A stretch of DNA of 64,000 bases, from assembly GCF_024054175.1 (NCBI RefSeq), contig NZ_JAMXLA010000001.1:3504140-3568139 (forward strand), written 5' to 3'. Source of the DNA: Flavobacterium sp. NRK1. Its GTDB lineage: Bacteria; Bacteroidota; Bacteroidia; Flavobacteriales; Flavobacteriaceae. The notes under the pieces were generated by a model that had not been told where the DNA came from, did no database searches, and saw only the letters and a program-made list of their open reading frames with translations. Both the position numbers and the translations under genes were made by a program. Positions 51,171 through 59,598 of the stretch are shown in pieces (positions within the stretch are counted from its first letter, which is position 1; each line of letters begins with the position of its first letter).

Positions 51171-53849
51171 CTACTTAACAAATGATTTTACCATAATTAC
51201 ATTGCTGACGGGGCTAAGATTATAAATAGTATAGCTTTTTGCCGATGCGGGTATTACAAATGTTTCGGCATAATTAAATATCTGGCTAATGCCGTTTTCG
51301 GTTACTACTTTTACTGACTGACCTTCTACAATCATCCAAACATGGCATTTATTGTTTGTTTCGATATATGCTTTACCTGTAATGTGGTAACGATAAATAT
51401 CATAAAAATGTACCGGATGCGTAGGGAGATGTTCTATAGTATACTCATCATTTTCAACTAACAAATAAGGTTGAGAAATAAGCTCTTTTATAACCACATC
51501 ACCACTTCGCTCAAAATTTAGATTCTCCATACCGCGCTCTATATTAATAGGTCTTGGTTTGCCATCAAGATCTAAACGAAGCCAGTCGTACATTTTAAAG
51601 GTAAATATGTAAGGAGCAGCACTAATTTCAAGTACCATATTGTTACTGCCTGATGCATGAATTGTACCATTTGGAATAAGAAAAAGATCGTGTTTTTTTG
51701 CTTTGAATTTTTGTATATACTTATCTACATCAAGCTTTTCTACATGTTTCTGGCTGTAAGTAAGTGCATCTCTAAACTCCTGTGGATTTATGCCTTCCTG
51801 AAATCCTAAATATACTACCGGGTCTTCTTTACAATCAAGAATATAATACGTTTCATCTTGAGTAAAAGGCATCCCAAAATGCTCTTTAATATATTCTGTA
51901 CCAGGGTGGCACTGAATAGAAAGATTACCACCATCAAACGTATCTAAAAAGTCAAAACGTATTGGAAAATCATATTTAAATGTTTCGGCACAGTCTCCTA
52001 AAACGTCTTTATAATTTGAAAACATTATAGTATCAAAAGAAACTTCAAGCAAATAGCCGTCACTTTCAAATAGCAAACCATTTTCAAGCACCATAAGTTC
52101 AAATGACCAAGCCAGATTATCAACATCTTTGTTAAGACCATCCATGTGCTCTTTCATCCAGGTTCCTCCCCATGCACCAGGCTCAAACCATGGCCTCGGC
52201 CTAAACACATTAGTAGCCATAGCAGCAAGCCCGTTCCTTAAATCATTTCCTTTTATAAACAGATATTCATCAGGACGCTGCTCATCTACCATGAGATCTA
52301 TTTTCGAAAATATATCATTTTTATGCTTATTGAGTACAACCCAGTCTATAAAAAAGAATCGTTTATAAGTACGGCGGTTGTCTATTCTATTTTCTACGCC
52401 GAGATTACCAGCCATGCCGGCACGGGCCCTGAATTGTAATTCATTTTTAGGCAGGTCAAAATATACTATTGGCGCATCCCAGCCCGAAAGTACTGAACCG
52501 CTACCTATTATTATATTTATATCGGCCAAAGCATCCTGCTGTATATGAGACAACTTGTTTGTGTCAAACCAATCTACTAAGTTTTTATCCGTAATTTTAC
52601 CAAAAAGCGGATCATCACCTCCCAAATAGGGCTCCAGCATTTCATCAAGTTCTTTGGCTGACTTTAGCGCTGCATCAACATGAAACCATCTTGCTTTTTT
52701 TCCAAGTTTAACCAACTCGGCATCAATGGATTTTACTACATTGTCCCAAAAAACACCAACATATCCGTCTATAATAACCGCCTTATGATTTGCTATCCAT
52801 TCTGCCAGTGCTAAAGCACCCGATGCTATTTTACTGTTTCCTAATGGAAAAGAAGGATAAAGATCATAATACTCCTGCTGTATGCTTTTTTTTACAGGTG
52901 CAAGAAACTGCTGGGTTTTACGCCATTCAGTATTTTGTTTTTCAACCTTAATTTGTAAACTGTTTTTTGCATGGGTTGCAGCGCCAATAATAGCGGCTTC
53001 CTCCCACAATTGGCATATCTTTATATCTAAGGTATTTTGCAAATTGAGCTTAGAAGATAGAATATCTATAAAATAAGGGGCTGCTTTTGCTATTCCTCCA
53101 CCAAGAACAAGGTTTTGAGGTTTAAATGCATCAAGCCATGGCTTAATAAAACTAGCTAAATTATTTGCAAACGCATCAAATATTCTAAGAGCATCAGTAT
53201 CATTTTGATCCGCAAGCAGTGTTAATGCTTCCACATTTACTATACTTCCCCTATTTAGGTTTTCCCACTGATTAATAAACCAGCGTGTAGATAAGTAATC
53301 ATCTGCAATACCGTCTTTAAATGGAATATTATATAAATATCCATTTTCAGGCACACCATTACCTTCTTTAGTCTGTACTGATCCCTCAATAAGAAATGTA
53401 CTTCCAAAACCCGTACCTAATGTAAGTACTATACTCTTAGAGCTTTTTGCTGCAGCTCCCGCGGTATACTCCCCAAACGCAAAACTCTCAGCATCATTAA
53501 TAAAATACACAGGAAATTGTGCTATTTTCTCTAATTCATGCTTAACATTAAGCCCAAATAAAGCGTCATATTTTTTAACACCATAAATTTTTGATATCCC
53601 ATTTTTATAATCAAATGGACCTGGCATTGCTATTCCCATAGCAGCTAAAGAATCTGAATTTATTCTAGCTTCTGCCAGTATTTTATCAATTAAATTTTTG
53701 AATCCGGTAAAGAAATCATCACATGATCCATTAGGGTCTATCGCTATCTTTTGATAAGAATTAGCAACTAGCAATCCTGATTCTGAATTTAAAATCGCTC
53801 CCGATAAGTGAGAACCTCCTACATCAATACCTAAGTAATACAATGCCAT
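51171..53849 (-). CDS. ROK sugar kinase / P-loop-like / mannose-6-phosphate isomerase fusion
   Basis: An 892-aa fusion. Residues 1-305 are a ROK kinase: GIDVGGSHL binds phosphate, Asp119 (INDAE) is the catalytic base, GTGFGS binds ATP; the CxCGxxGC zinc motif of ROK proteins is absent. Residues 325-550 look like a nucleoside-kinase fold with an eroded Walker A (IDGYVGVFWDNV). Residues 560-892 are a type I phosphomannose isomerase (His648 in QCHPG, His731 in PNGTIHA). It would phosphorylate mannose and turn mannose-6-P to fructose-6-P. First gene of the mannosidase operon. Confidence 0.88.
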   Translation of the reverse strand: MALYYLGIDVGGSHLSGAILNSESGLLVANSYQKIAIDPNGSCDDFFTGFKNLIDKILAEARINSDSLAAMGIAMPGPFDYKNGISKIYGVKKYDALFGLNVKHELEKIAQFPVYFINDAESFAFGEYTAGAAAKSSKSIVLTLGTGFGSTFLIEGSVQTKEGNGVPENGYLYNIPFKDGIADDYLSTRWFINQWENLNRGSIVNVEALTLLADQNDTDALRIFDAFANNLASFIKPWLDAFKPQNLVLGGGIAKAAPYFIDILSSKLNLQNTLDIKICQLWEEAAIIGAATHAKNSLQIKVEKQNTEWRKTQQFLAPVKKSIQQEYYDLYPSFPLGNSKIASGALALAEWIANHKAVIIDGYVGVFWDNVVKSIDAELVKLGKKARWFHVDAALKSAKELDEMLEPYLGGDDPLFGKITDKNLVDWFDTNKLSHIQQDALADINIIIGSGSVLSGWDAPIVYFDLPKNELQFRARAGMAGNLGVENRIDNRRTYKRFFFIDWVVLNKHKNDIFSKIDLMVDEQRPDEYLFIKGNDLRNGLAAMATNVFRPRPWFEPGAWGGTWMKEHMDGLNKDVDNLAWSFELMVLENGLLFESDGYLLEVSFDTIMFSNYKDVLGDCAETFKYDFPIRFDFLDTFDGGNLSIQCHPGTEYIKEHFGMPFTQDETYYILDCKEDPVVYLGFQEGINPQEFRDALTYSQKHVEKLDVDKYIQKFKAKKHDLFLIPNGTIHASGSNNMVLEISAAPYIFTFKMYDWLRLDLDGKPRPINIERGMENLNFERSGDVVIKELISQPYLLVENDEYTIEHLPTHPVHFYDIYRYHITGKAYIETNNKCHVWMIVEGQSVKVVTENGISQIFNYAETFVIPASAKSYTIYNLSPVSNVIMVKSFVK

Positions 53850-53870
53850 AATATTTTTTTTATATAAAAA

Positions 53871-53904
53871 TCAATATATATGTACATATGTATATACATA
53901 TTGA
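53871..53904. promoter_or_regulatory. 34-bp near-palindrome, likely GntR operator
   Basis: The 34 bases match their own reverse complement at 30 positions (mismatching symmetric pairs at positions 8 and 12 from each end). Inner tacatatgta is perfect. It lies 21 bp before the ROK-fusion start and 128 bp before the GntR start. Confidence 0.75.
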
Positions 53905-53970
53905 TTTTGTAAAGTAAAGCAATAGTTATGAAACTACAAAACGAGTTTTAAAAATTGCAAAAAAATAAAT

Positions 53971-53978
53971 TAACTTTG
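53971..53978 (+). promoter_or_regulatory. Putative -7 element of the GntR gene
   Basis: TAACTTTG matches TAnnTTTG, 54 bp before the start codon. Confidence 0.5.
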
Positions 53979-54032
53979 TATAGACATTTATACCAATCCT
54001 GATTTTACATTTAAAAAGGGAATACATACATA

Positions 54033-54761
54033 ATGAAGATAAATTTAAATCATAACAGCCCTATTCCATTACATGTTCAGATTGAAGAACAATTGAGAAC
54101 TGCGATTAAATCTGACACGTATCAGAGTGGTGTAAAGTTTCCTAATGAAGTAGATCTTTCCAAACAACTGGGTATATCCCGCAGTACCCTAAGACAGTCT
54201 ATTAACAAATTAGTCTATGAAGGATTACTTGTCCGTAAAAAAGGTGTAGGCACATTTGCAACAAAAACCGGTGTAAGTTCTAAAGCACAAAACTGGATGA
54301 GTTTTTCGCAGGAAATGAAAGCTTTAGGAATTAGCGTAAAAAATTATGAGTTACATATAAGCTGGGTACAGCCTGATGAAGAGCTTTGTTTATTTTTTGA
54401 CATTAAACAAGATACAAGAATACTTAAATTAGAAAGGCTTCGCGGAAAAGAAGAATATCCATTTGTGTATTTTATATCTTACTTTAACCCAAGAATTGGA
54501 CTAACCGGCAATGAAGATTTTTCACGCCCGTTATATGAAATACTTGAAAATGATTATAATTCTATTGCAAAACTCTCAAGAGAGGAAATTAGTGCAATAA
54601 GTGCTACAGAAATTTTAGCAGAAAAACTTGAAGTTAAATGCGGAGAACCTATATTAAAACGTAAGCGTTTTGTATATGATCCGGGAAGCAGGCCACTGGA
54701 ATGGAACATAGGATATTATAAAGCTGACAGTTTTACCTATACTCTTGAATTTGAGCGATAA
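54033..54761 (+). CDS. GntR-family regulator with UTRA domain
   Basis: A 242-aa protein. Residues 1-70 are the GntR winged helix (PLHVQIEEQLRTAI, then VDLSKQLGISRSTLRQSINKL). Residues 90-240 are a UTRA domain, the ligand-binding fold of the HutC subfamily, which usually binds a sugar phosphate or related metabolite. It is divergent from the mannosidase operon with a 34-bp palindrome between, so it very probably controls that operon, perhaps with a mannose or fructose phosphate as ligand. Confidence 0.93.
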   Translation: MKINLNHNSPIPLHVQIEEQLRTAIKSDTYQSGVKFPNEVDLSKQLGISRSTLRQSINKLVYEGLLVRKKGVGTFATKTGVSSKAQNWMSFSQEMKALGISVKNYELHISWVQPDEELCLFFDIKQDTRILKLERLRGKEEYPFVYFISYFNPRIGLTGNEDFSRPLYEILENDYNSIAKLSREEISAISATEILAEKLEVKCGEPILKRKRFVYDPGSRPLEWNIGYYKADSFTYTLEFER

Positions 54762-54895
54762 TATAAGTTATGATTTAGTTATGAATGAATTTTATAAATA
54801 ATTCTTAGATTTATGTACTTCATAACTCATTAACAATTAACATGAATATCACTTTGACTACAGAGAAAGATTATAGAAATATATACCGTAAGAAT

Positions 54896-54947
54896 AAAAG
54901 CTTAAAATATAAACTGGTTTTCAGCAAAAACCAATAAGCTTTTTATC
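54896..54947 (+). terminator. Composite hairpin after the GntR gene
   Basis: Outer stem aaaagctta (54896-54904)/taagctttt (54935-54943), inner stem tggtttt (54915-54921)/aaaacca (54927-54933), followed by Ts. It overlaps a 31-codon frame at 54842-54937. Confidence 0.6.
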
Positions 54948-55009
54948 AGATAAAATCAGGTCAGTTACACCACTAACTGTCTAACCAATAAACTGAGTAT
55001 ACGTTATAT

Positions 55010-55759
55010 ATGGAAAAATGGATGGAAGCAGGTATATGGGGACTAGTTTCCGGGTCTTCACTTTTAATAGGCTCACTTCTGGGCTATTACCTAAAAATAC
55101 CTCAACGAATAATTGCTGTTATAATGGGATTTGGAGCCGGCGTCCTCACTTCTGCTTTAGCTTTTGAACTAATGAACGAAGCTTATAATAAAGGAGGTCT
55201 GACTGCAGCTTCAATAGGGTTTCTGGCAGGAGGTGGCTTATACTCTTTTTTCAATTATCTACTCTCATTAAAAGGTGCTAAACACAGAAAACGCTCTGAA
55301 GATCAGCAGCCTTCGGAAACTGAAGACTCCGGAAGTGGTCTTGCTATCGCTATAGGGGCTTTACTTGACGGAATTCCGGAGGCCATAGCAATCGGTGTAA
55401 GCATGATTGAGGGCGGCATTGTAAGTGCTGCCACAGTAGCTGCAATATTTATATCGAACCTTCCTGAAGGATTATCAAGTTCTGTAGGAATGAAAAACGC
55501 AGGCCGTACAAAAATATTTATTTTTGGTATATGGAGTGGAATTGCATTACTCACGGCTTTAGCAGCAATAGCCGGTTTTGTTATTTTTAGTCAGTTATCA
55601 CCCATTATCGAAGCGGCAACAATTGCCCTGGCAGCAGGTGCCATCCTGGCTATGCTCGCCGATACAATGATACCGGAAGCTTTTGAAAAAGGGCATAGTT
55701 ATGTGGGTATTTTTACTGTTATTGGTTTTCTCGTTTCTTTCCTGCTTTCTAAGCTTTAA
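55010..55759 (+). CDS. ZIP-family metal transporter
   Basis: A 249-aa membrane protein with about eight segments. GALLDGIPEAIAIG and SNLPEGLSSSVG are the two ZIP metal-binding helices; in ZIP proteins the first often reads HNxPEG, here LDGIPEA, as in the GufA-like branch, with the metal-binding Glu kept. It should import zinc or another divalent metal. The loop after segment 3 (KHRKRSEDQQ) is polar but has only one His. No metal regulator is adjacent. Confidence 0.87.
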   Translation: MEKWMEAGIWGLVSGSSLLIGSLLGYYLKIPQRIIAVIMGFGAGVLTSALAFELMNEAYNKGGLTAASIGFLAGGGLYSFFNYLLSLKGAKHRKRSEDQQPSETEDSGSGLAIAIGALLDGIPEAIAIGVSMIEGGIVSAATVAAIFISNLPEGLSSSVGMKNAGRTKIFIFGIWSGIALLTALAAIAGFVIFSQLSPIIEAATIALAAGAILAMLADTMIPEAFEKGHSYVGIFTVIGFLVSFLLSKL

Positions 55760-55920
55760 GGAGTTAATTGATAGGCCGATTACAACCTGATTTTGTAATA
55801 AAACATACTATAAAGTAATTGTTTAAGAATTTATCAAAGCTTATATAGTAATTTCCTTCTTAATAACTAATAGTCTAAATCAGTGCATACTTTCTATCTT
55901 TGTAAAAAATTATATACTTC

Positions 55921-57273
55921 GTGAACAAAATCCTTATTATAGACGACGAAGAAAAGCTTAGGACACTCATGGCACGAATTATAAGCCTTGAAGGTTTTGA
56001 CGTTTTACAGGCTGCCGATTGTAAATCCGGGCTAAAAAAAGCAGAACAGAATGATATTGATGTTATTCTGTGTGATGTTAAACTGCCTGATGGAAACGGC
56101 GTAGAATTAGTCATTGCCCTTAAAGAGAAATTTCCTGCAACAGAAATTATTCTACTAACTGCTTACGGCAATATACCGGACGGCGTTACGGCTATTAAAA
56201 ATGGTGCGTTTGATTATATTGTTAAAGGTGACGATAATAATAAAATTATACCCCTAATTCATAAAGCTATAGATAAACGCAGGCTTACCAAACGTATAAT
56301 TGACCTTGAAAGCCGTGTAGAAACCAAATACTCTTTTAATAATATTATTGGTGAATCTAAAAAATTAAAAGAAGCTATTGATCTTGCACAAAAAGTAGCT
56401 CCGGTAGATACTACTGTTCTGCTTACAGGTGAAACAGGTACCGGAAAAGAGGTTTTTGCCAATGCTATTCACCAGTCCGGCAGCAGGAAAGACAAAAGTT
56501 TTGTGGCAATAAACTGTTCCGCTTTTAGTCACGACCTTTTGGAAAGCGAAATGTTCGGTCATAAAGCAGGTGCTTTTACAGGCGCAATTAAAGATAAAAA
56601 AGGCCTCTTTGAAGAAGCTCATAAAGGCACCATATTTTTAGATGAAATAGGAGAAATGCCTTTAGACCTGCAGGCAAAACTTTTACGGGTAATAGAAAAT
56701 GGCGAATTTATTAAAGTAGGCGAAAGCAAAGTTACAAAGGTGGATGTCAGAATTATTGCCGCTACAAACAGGGATTTGCTTAAAGAAATTGAAGCTGGTC
56801 AGTTTAGGGAAGATTTGTACTATCGTTTGTCAATATTTAATATTAAACTCCCTGCTTTAAGGGAAAGGATCACTGATATAGAATTACTGTCTGAAAATTT
56901 CTTAAAAATATTTAGTCTTAAAACTAACAAAAAGATAACCGGCATATCAAAAGAATTTTTAAAGTTACTAAAACTTCATAACTGGCCGGGAAATATAAGA
57001 GAACTTAAAAATATAATGGAAAGAAGTGTAATACTGGAAAACAATACTATACTTACTCCGGACAGCCTACCCTATGAGTTACAGCAATTAAACCCAGAGC
57101 CCAAAGAACAGGGTACAAAAACCTTATCGGCTTTTTCACTTGCATCGGCAGAAAAGCTTCATATCCAAAAGGTGCTGAATTATACGAATGGCAACAAAAC
57201 TGAAACAGCGAGATTGCTGAATATTGCCCTTACTACCCTTTACAGGAAACTAGATGAGTATAAAATAGGTTAA
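55921..57273 (+). CDS. Sigma-54-dependent response regulator (NtrC-type)
   Basis: A 450-aa protein starting with GTG. Receiver: Asp8/9 and phosphoacceptor Asp52 (CDVKLPDG), TA and K present. AAA+ domain: Walker A GETGTGKE near 170, GAFTGA sigma-54 contact near 217, FLDEIGEM Walker B. C terminus: Fis-type helix-turn-helix (KTETARLLNIALTTLYRKL). It sits directly before the kdp operon, where most bacteria have the OmpR-type KdpE, so it is the likely partner of KdpD. No good -24/-12 site was found before kdp. Confidence 0.92.
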   Translation: MNKILIIDDEEKLRTLMARIISLEGFDVLQAADCKSGLKKAEQNDIDVILCDVKLPDGNGVELVIALKEKFPATEIILLTAYGNIPDGVTAIKNGAFDYIVKGDDNNKIIPLIHKAIDKRRLTKRIIDLESRVETKYSFNNIIGESKKLKEAIDLAQKVAPVDTTVLLTGETGTGKEVFANAIHQSGSRKDKSFVAINCSAFSHDLLESEMFGHKAGAFTGAIKDKKGLFEEAHKGTIFLDEIGEMPLDLQAKLLRVIENGEFIKVGESKVTKVDVRIIAATNRDLLKEIEAGQFREDLYYRLSIFNIKLPALRERITDIELLSENFLKIFSLKTNKKITGISKEFLKLLKLHNWPGNIRELKNIMERSVILENNTILTPDSLPYELQQLNPEPKEQGTKTLSAFSLASAEKLHIQKVLNYTNGNKTETARLLNIALTTLYRKLDEYKIG

Positions 57274-57297
57274 TATCCTATCATTTTAAAAGTACAG

Positions 57298-57325
57298 ACC
57301 CTATTATTTTGATAGGGTTTTTTAT
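57298..57325 (+). terminator. Terminator of the regulator gene
   Basis: Stem accctat (57298-57304)/atagggt (57312-57318) followed by Ts. Confidence 0.8.
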
Positions 57326-57345
57326 TTTCTAAAAACATAAAGCCC

Positions 57346-57366
57346 TGTTTATTAAATAAATAAACA
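57346..57366 (+). promoter_or_regulatory. Small palindrome upstream of the kdp operon
   Basis: tgtttatt-aaata-aataaaca, perfect 8-bp arms, 46 bp before the 116-aa gene. It could be a regulator site. Confidence 0.45.
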
Positions 57367-57412
57367 AATGGAATAACAATGGTAATAGGGATAGCAAATA
57401 AAAAATTTTAAA

Positions 57413-57763
57413 ATGACAATTATTAAATGGTTACGAAAAAAGGCTCAGGAAAACGAAAATGCAGAATCAGAAACCGCATACGAGGTAATGATTGGTGCTG
57501 CAACATATTTGACTACCGCTTTAAAAGATAACGCAAAGAAAAAAGAAGTATTGGAATTTATGAATATAATAAATCTTCTTTATAAGGAAGGCTATGCATA
57601 TACAAGGTACTGTATTGAAAATGAATTTATAGGCAATTTAGTAAAAAATGCGCCTGAAAAAATTCTCAATATTAAAGATGAATTGGGAGATGAACTAAAG
57701 CTCCTAATGGCAAACAAATTAAAAGAGCAAAACCTTCAGGCAATGCACTCATACAGGAATTAA
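57413..57763 (+). CDS. 116-residue protein at the head of the kdp operon
   Basis: A soluble, mostly helical protein (IIKWLRKKAQENENAES; AYEVMIGAATYLTTALKD). No signal peptide or recognised domain. It stands 38 bp before kdpF on the same strand and after the regulator's terminator, so it is probably transcribed with kdp. A regulatory or accessory role in potassium uptake is an inference from place only. Confidence 0.7.
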   Translation: MTIIKWLRKKAQENENAESETAYEVMIGAATYLTTALKDNAKKKEVLEFMNIINLLYKEGYAYTRYCIENEFIGNLVKNAPEKILNIKDELGDELKLLMANKLKEQNLQAMHSYRN

Positions 57764-57801
57764 CTCTTCAATTAAAAAGAAATCAAAACCTTAAATACAT
57801 T

Positions 57802-57879
57802 ATGACAGCATTATTTATTTTGGCATTAGCCGTTTTTGGCTATATCGCCTATGTATTAATTAAACCGGAAAAATTTTAA
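57802..57879 (+). CDS. kdpF: KdpF small subunit
   Basis: A 25-residue single membrane segment (MTALFILALAVFGYIAYVLI) ending KPEKF, three bases before kdpA. Size, hydrophobicity, the final K-P-E-K-F and position all match KdpF, which stabilises the KdpFABC complex. Confidence 0.93.
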   Translation: MTALFILALAVFGYIAYVLIKPEKF

Positions 57880-57882
57880 ATT

Positions 57883-59586
57883 ATGAACAGCGAAATATTA
57901 GGCATAATAATTACCTATGGGTTAGTATTATTGTTGGCCATTCCGTTAGGCAGGTATATAGGTAAAGTATTTAATTACGAAAATACCTGGCTTGATAAAA
58001 TTTTTAATCCTTTAGACAGGCTATTCTTTAAAATTGGAGGTATTAATCCTAACAAAGAAATGTCCTGGAAAGAGCATTTGGTGGCATTGCTTACCATTAA
58101 TCTGGTTTGGTTTATATTATCTATGCTTGTATTAACCAACATGGCATGGCTTCCGTTAAATCCGGACAATAACCCTTCAATGAGCTTAGACCTTGCTTTT
58201 AATACATCGGTTAGTTTTGTTACCAATACCAACTTACAGCACTATTCAGGAGAGACTGCGCTTTCTTATATGGGGCAGCTAATTCTAATGCTATGGCAAT
58301 TTATTAGTGCAGCAACTGGTATTGCTATCTGTGCCATGGTACTAAAAGCAATGAAAGAAAAAACGGCTACTACGCTTGGTAACTTTTACAGCTATTTGGT
58401 ACGCTCTGCTACCAGAATTCTGCTGCCTCTGGCCGTAATTGCTGCAGTAATACTGGTTTTTAACAGTACTCCTATGACTTTTGAAGGTAAAGATACCATT
58501 ACTACCCTTGAAGGTAAGGAACAAAATATAAGCCGGGGCCCGGTAGCCGCTTTTGTAGCTATAAAACAGTTAGGTACAAACGGGGGCGGATTTTACGGCC
58601 CCAACTCTTCCAATCCAATGGAAAATCCTGACTACTTAACCAATATAGTGGAAACGGTAAGCATATTTCTTATTCCGATAGCACTGGTTTTTGCTTTAGG
58701 CTATGTACTTAAACGCAGGAAAATGGCATGGACAATTTATGGTGTAATGACATTAGGATTTTTATTACTGCTTGTTCCGTCTGTAATTAGTGAAATGAAT
58801 GGCAATCCTGCCATTAGCGAAATGGGAATCTCACAACATATGGGCAGCATGGAAGGGAAAGAAATACGTTTCGGGTCGGCGGCATCGGCTAACTGGGCAA
58901 CTTATACTACATGTACCAGTAACGGATCGGTAAACGCTATGCATGACAGCATGACGCCAATAACAGGAGTAACTACCTTATTAGGCATGATGGTAAACTG
59001 CTTTTATGGCGGTGTGGGTGTAGGTTTCCTTAACTTTTACATTTTTATTATACTGGCAGTATTTATAAGTGGTTTGATGGTTGGGCGCACTCCCGAATTT
59101 TTAGGGAAGAAGATAGAAGCCCGAGAAATGAAGATTGCTATGATGGTAGCCCTTCTGCATCCGTTATTAATTTTGGCAGGTACAGCAATGGCCAGCTATT
59201 TATATGCAGGAAGCCCTGAAGAATATGCTGCATGGCTTGCTAACCCGGGGTATCATGGGTTTAGTGAAATGCTGTATGAATTTACCTCATCATCTGCCAA
59301 TAACGGTAGCGGGTTTGAAGGGCTTGGAGACAATACCCCATTTTGGAATTATGCCTGTGGAATTGTAATGCTGTTAGCAAGATACCTGCCTATAATAGGA
59401 CCTGTTGCTATAGCCGGAATATTAGCCTCTAAAAAACATGTTCCTGAAAGCTCCGGTACACTAAAAACCGATACAGCCACATTTGGGTTTATGATATTTG
59501 CGGTAATATTTATCGTTGCTGCATTATCCTTCTTCCCTGCCCTTACTCTTGGCCCAATTTCAGAGTATTTCTCAATGTTAAATTAA
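57883..59586 (+). CDS. kdpA: Potassium-transporting ATPase subunit A
   Basis: A 567-aa membrane protein, the K+-selective channel-like subunit of KdpFABC, related to Trk/Ktr. Selectivity-filter-like loops occur at SFVTNTNLQHYSGE, LGTNGGGFYGPNSSNPMENP, and later in SSANNGSGFEG, as in known KdpA. Length is normal. Confidence 0.97.
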   Translation: MNSEILGIIITYGLVLLLAIPLGRYIGKVFNYENTWLDKIFNPLDRLFFKIGGINPNKEMSWKEHLVALLTINLVWFILSMLVLTNMAWLPLNPDNNPSMSLDLAFNTSVSFVTNTNLQHYSGETALSYMGQLILMLWQFISAATGIAICAMVLKAMKEKTATTLGNFYSYLVRSATRILLPLAVIAAVILVFNSTPMTFEGKDTITTLEGKEQNISRGPVAAFVAIKQLGTNGGGFYGPNSSNPMENPDYLTNIVETVSIFLIPIALVFALGYVLKRRKMAWTIYGVMTLGFLLLLVPSVISEMNGNPAISEMGISQHMGSMEGKEIRFGSAASANWATYTTCTSNGSVNAMHDSMTPITGVTTLLGMMVNCFYGGVGVGFLNFYIFIILAVFISGLMVGRTPEFLGKKIEAREMKIAMMVALLHPLLILAGTAMASYLYAGSPEEYAAWLANPGYHGFSEMLYEFTSSSANNGSGFEGLGDNTPFWNYACGIVMLLARYLPIIGPVAIAGILASKKHVPESSGTLKTDTATFGFMIFAVIFIVAALSFFPALTLGPISEYFSMLN

Positions 59587-59598
59587 ACTATCTTAGAA

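Noticed and set aside
57369..57400. Possible sigma-54 promoter before the kdp operon
   Set aside because: The GG and GC pairs are 11 bp apart rather than 10 and the flanking bases do not match TGGCAC/TTGC.
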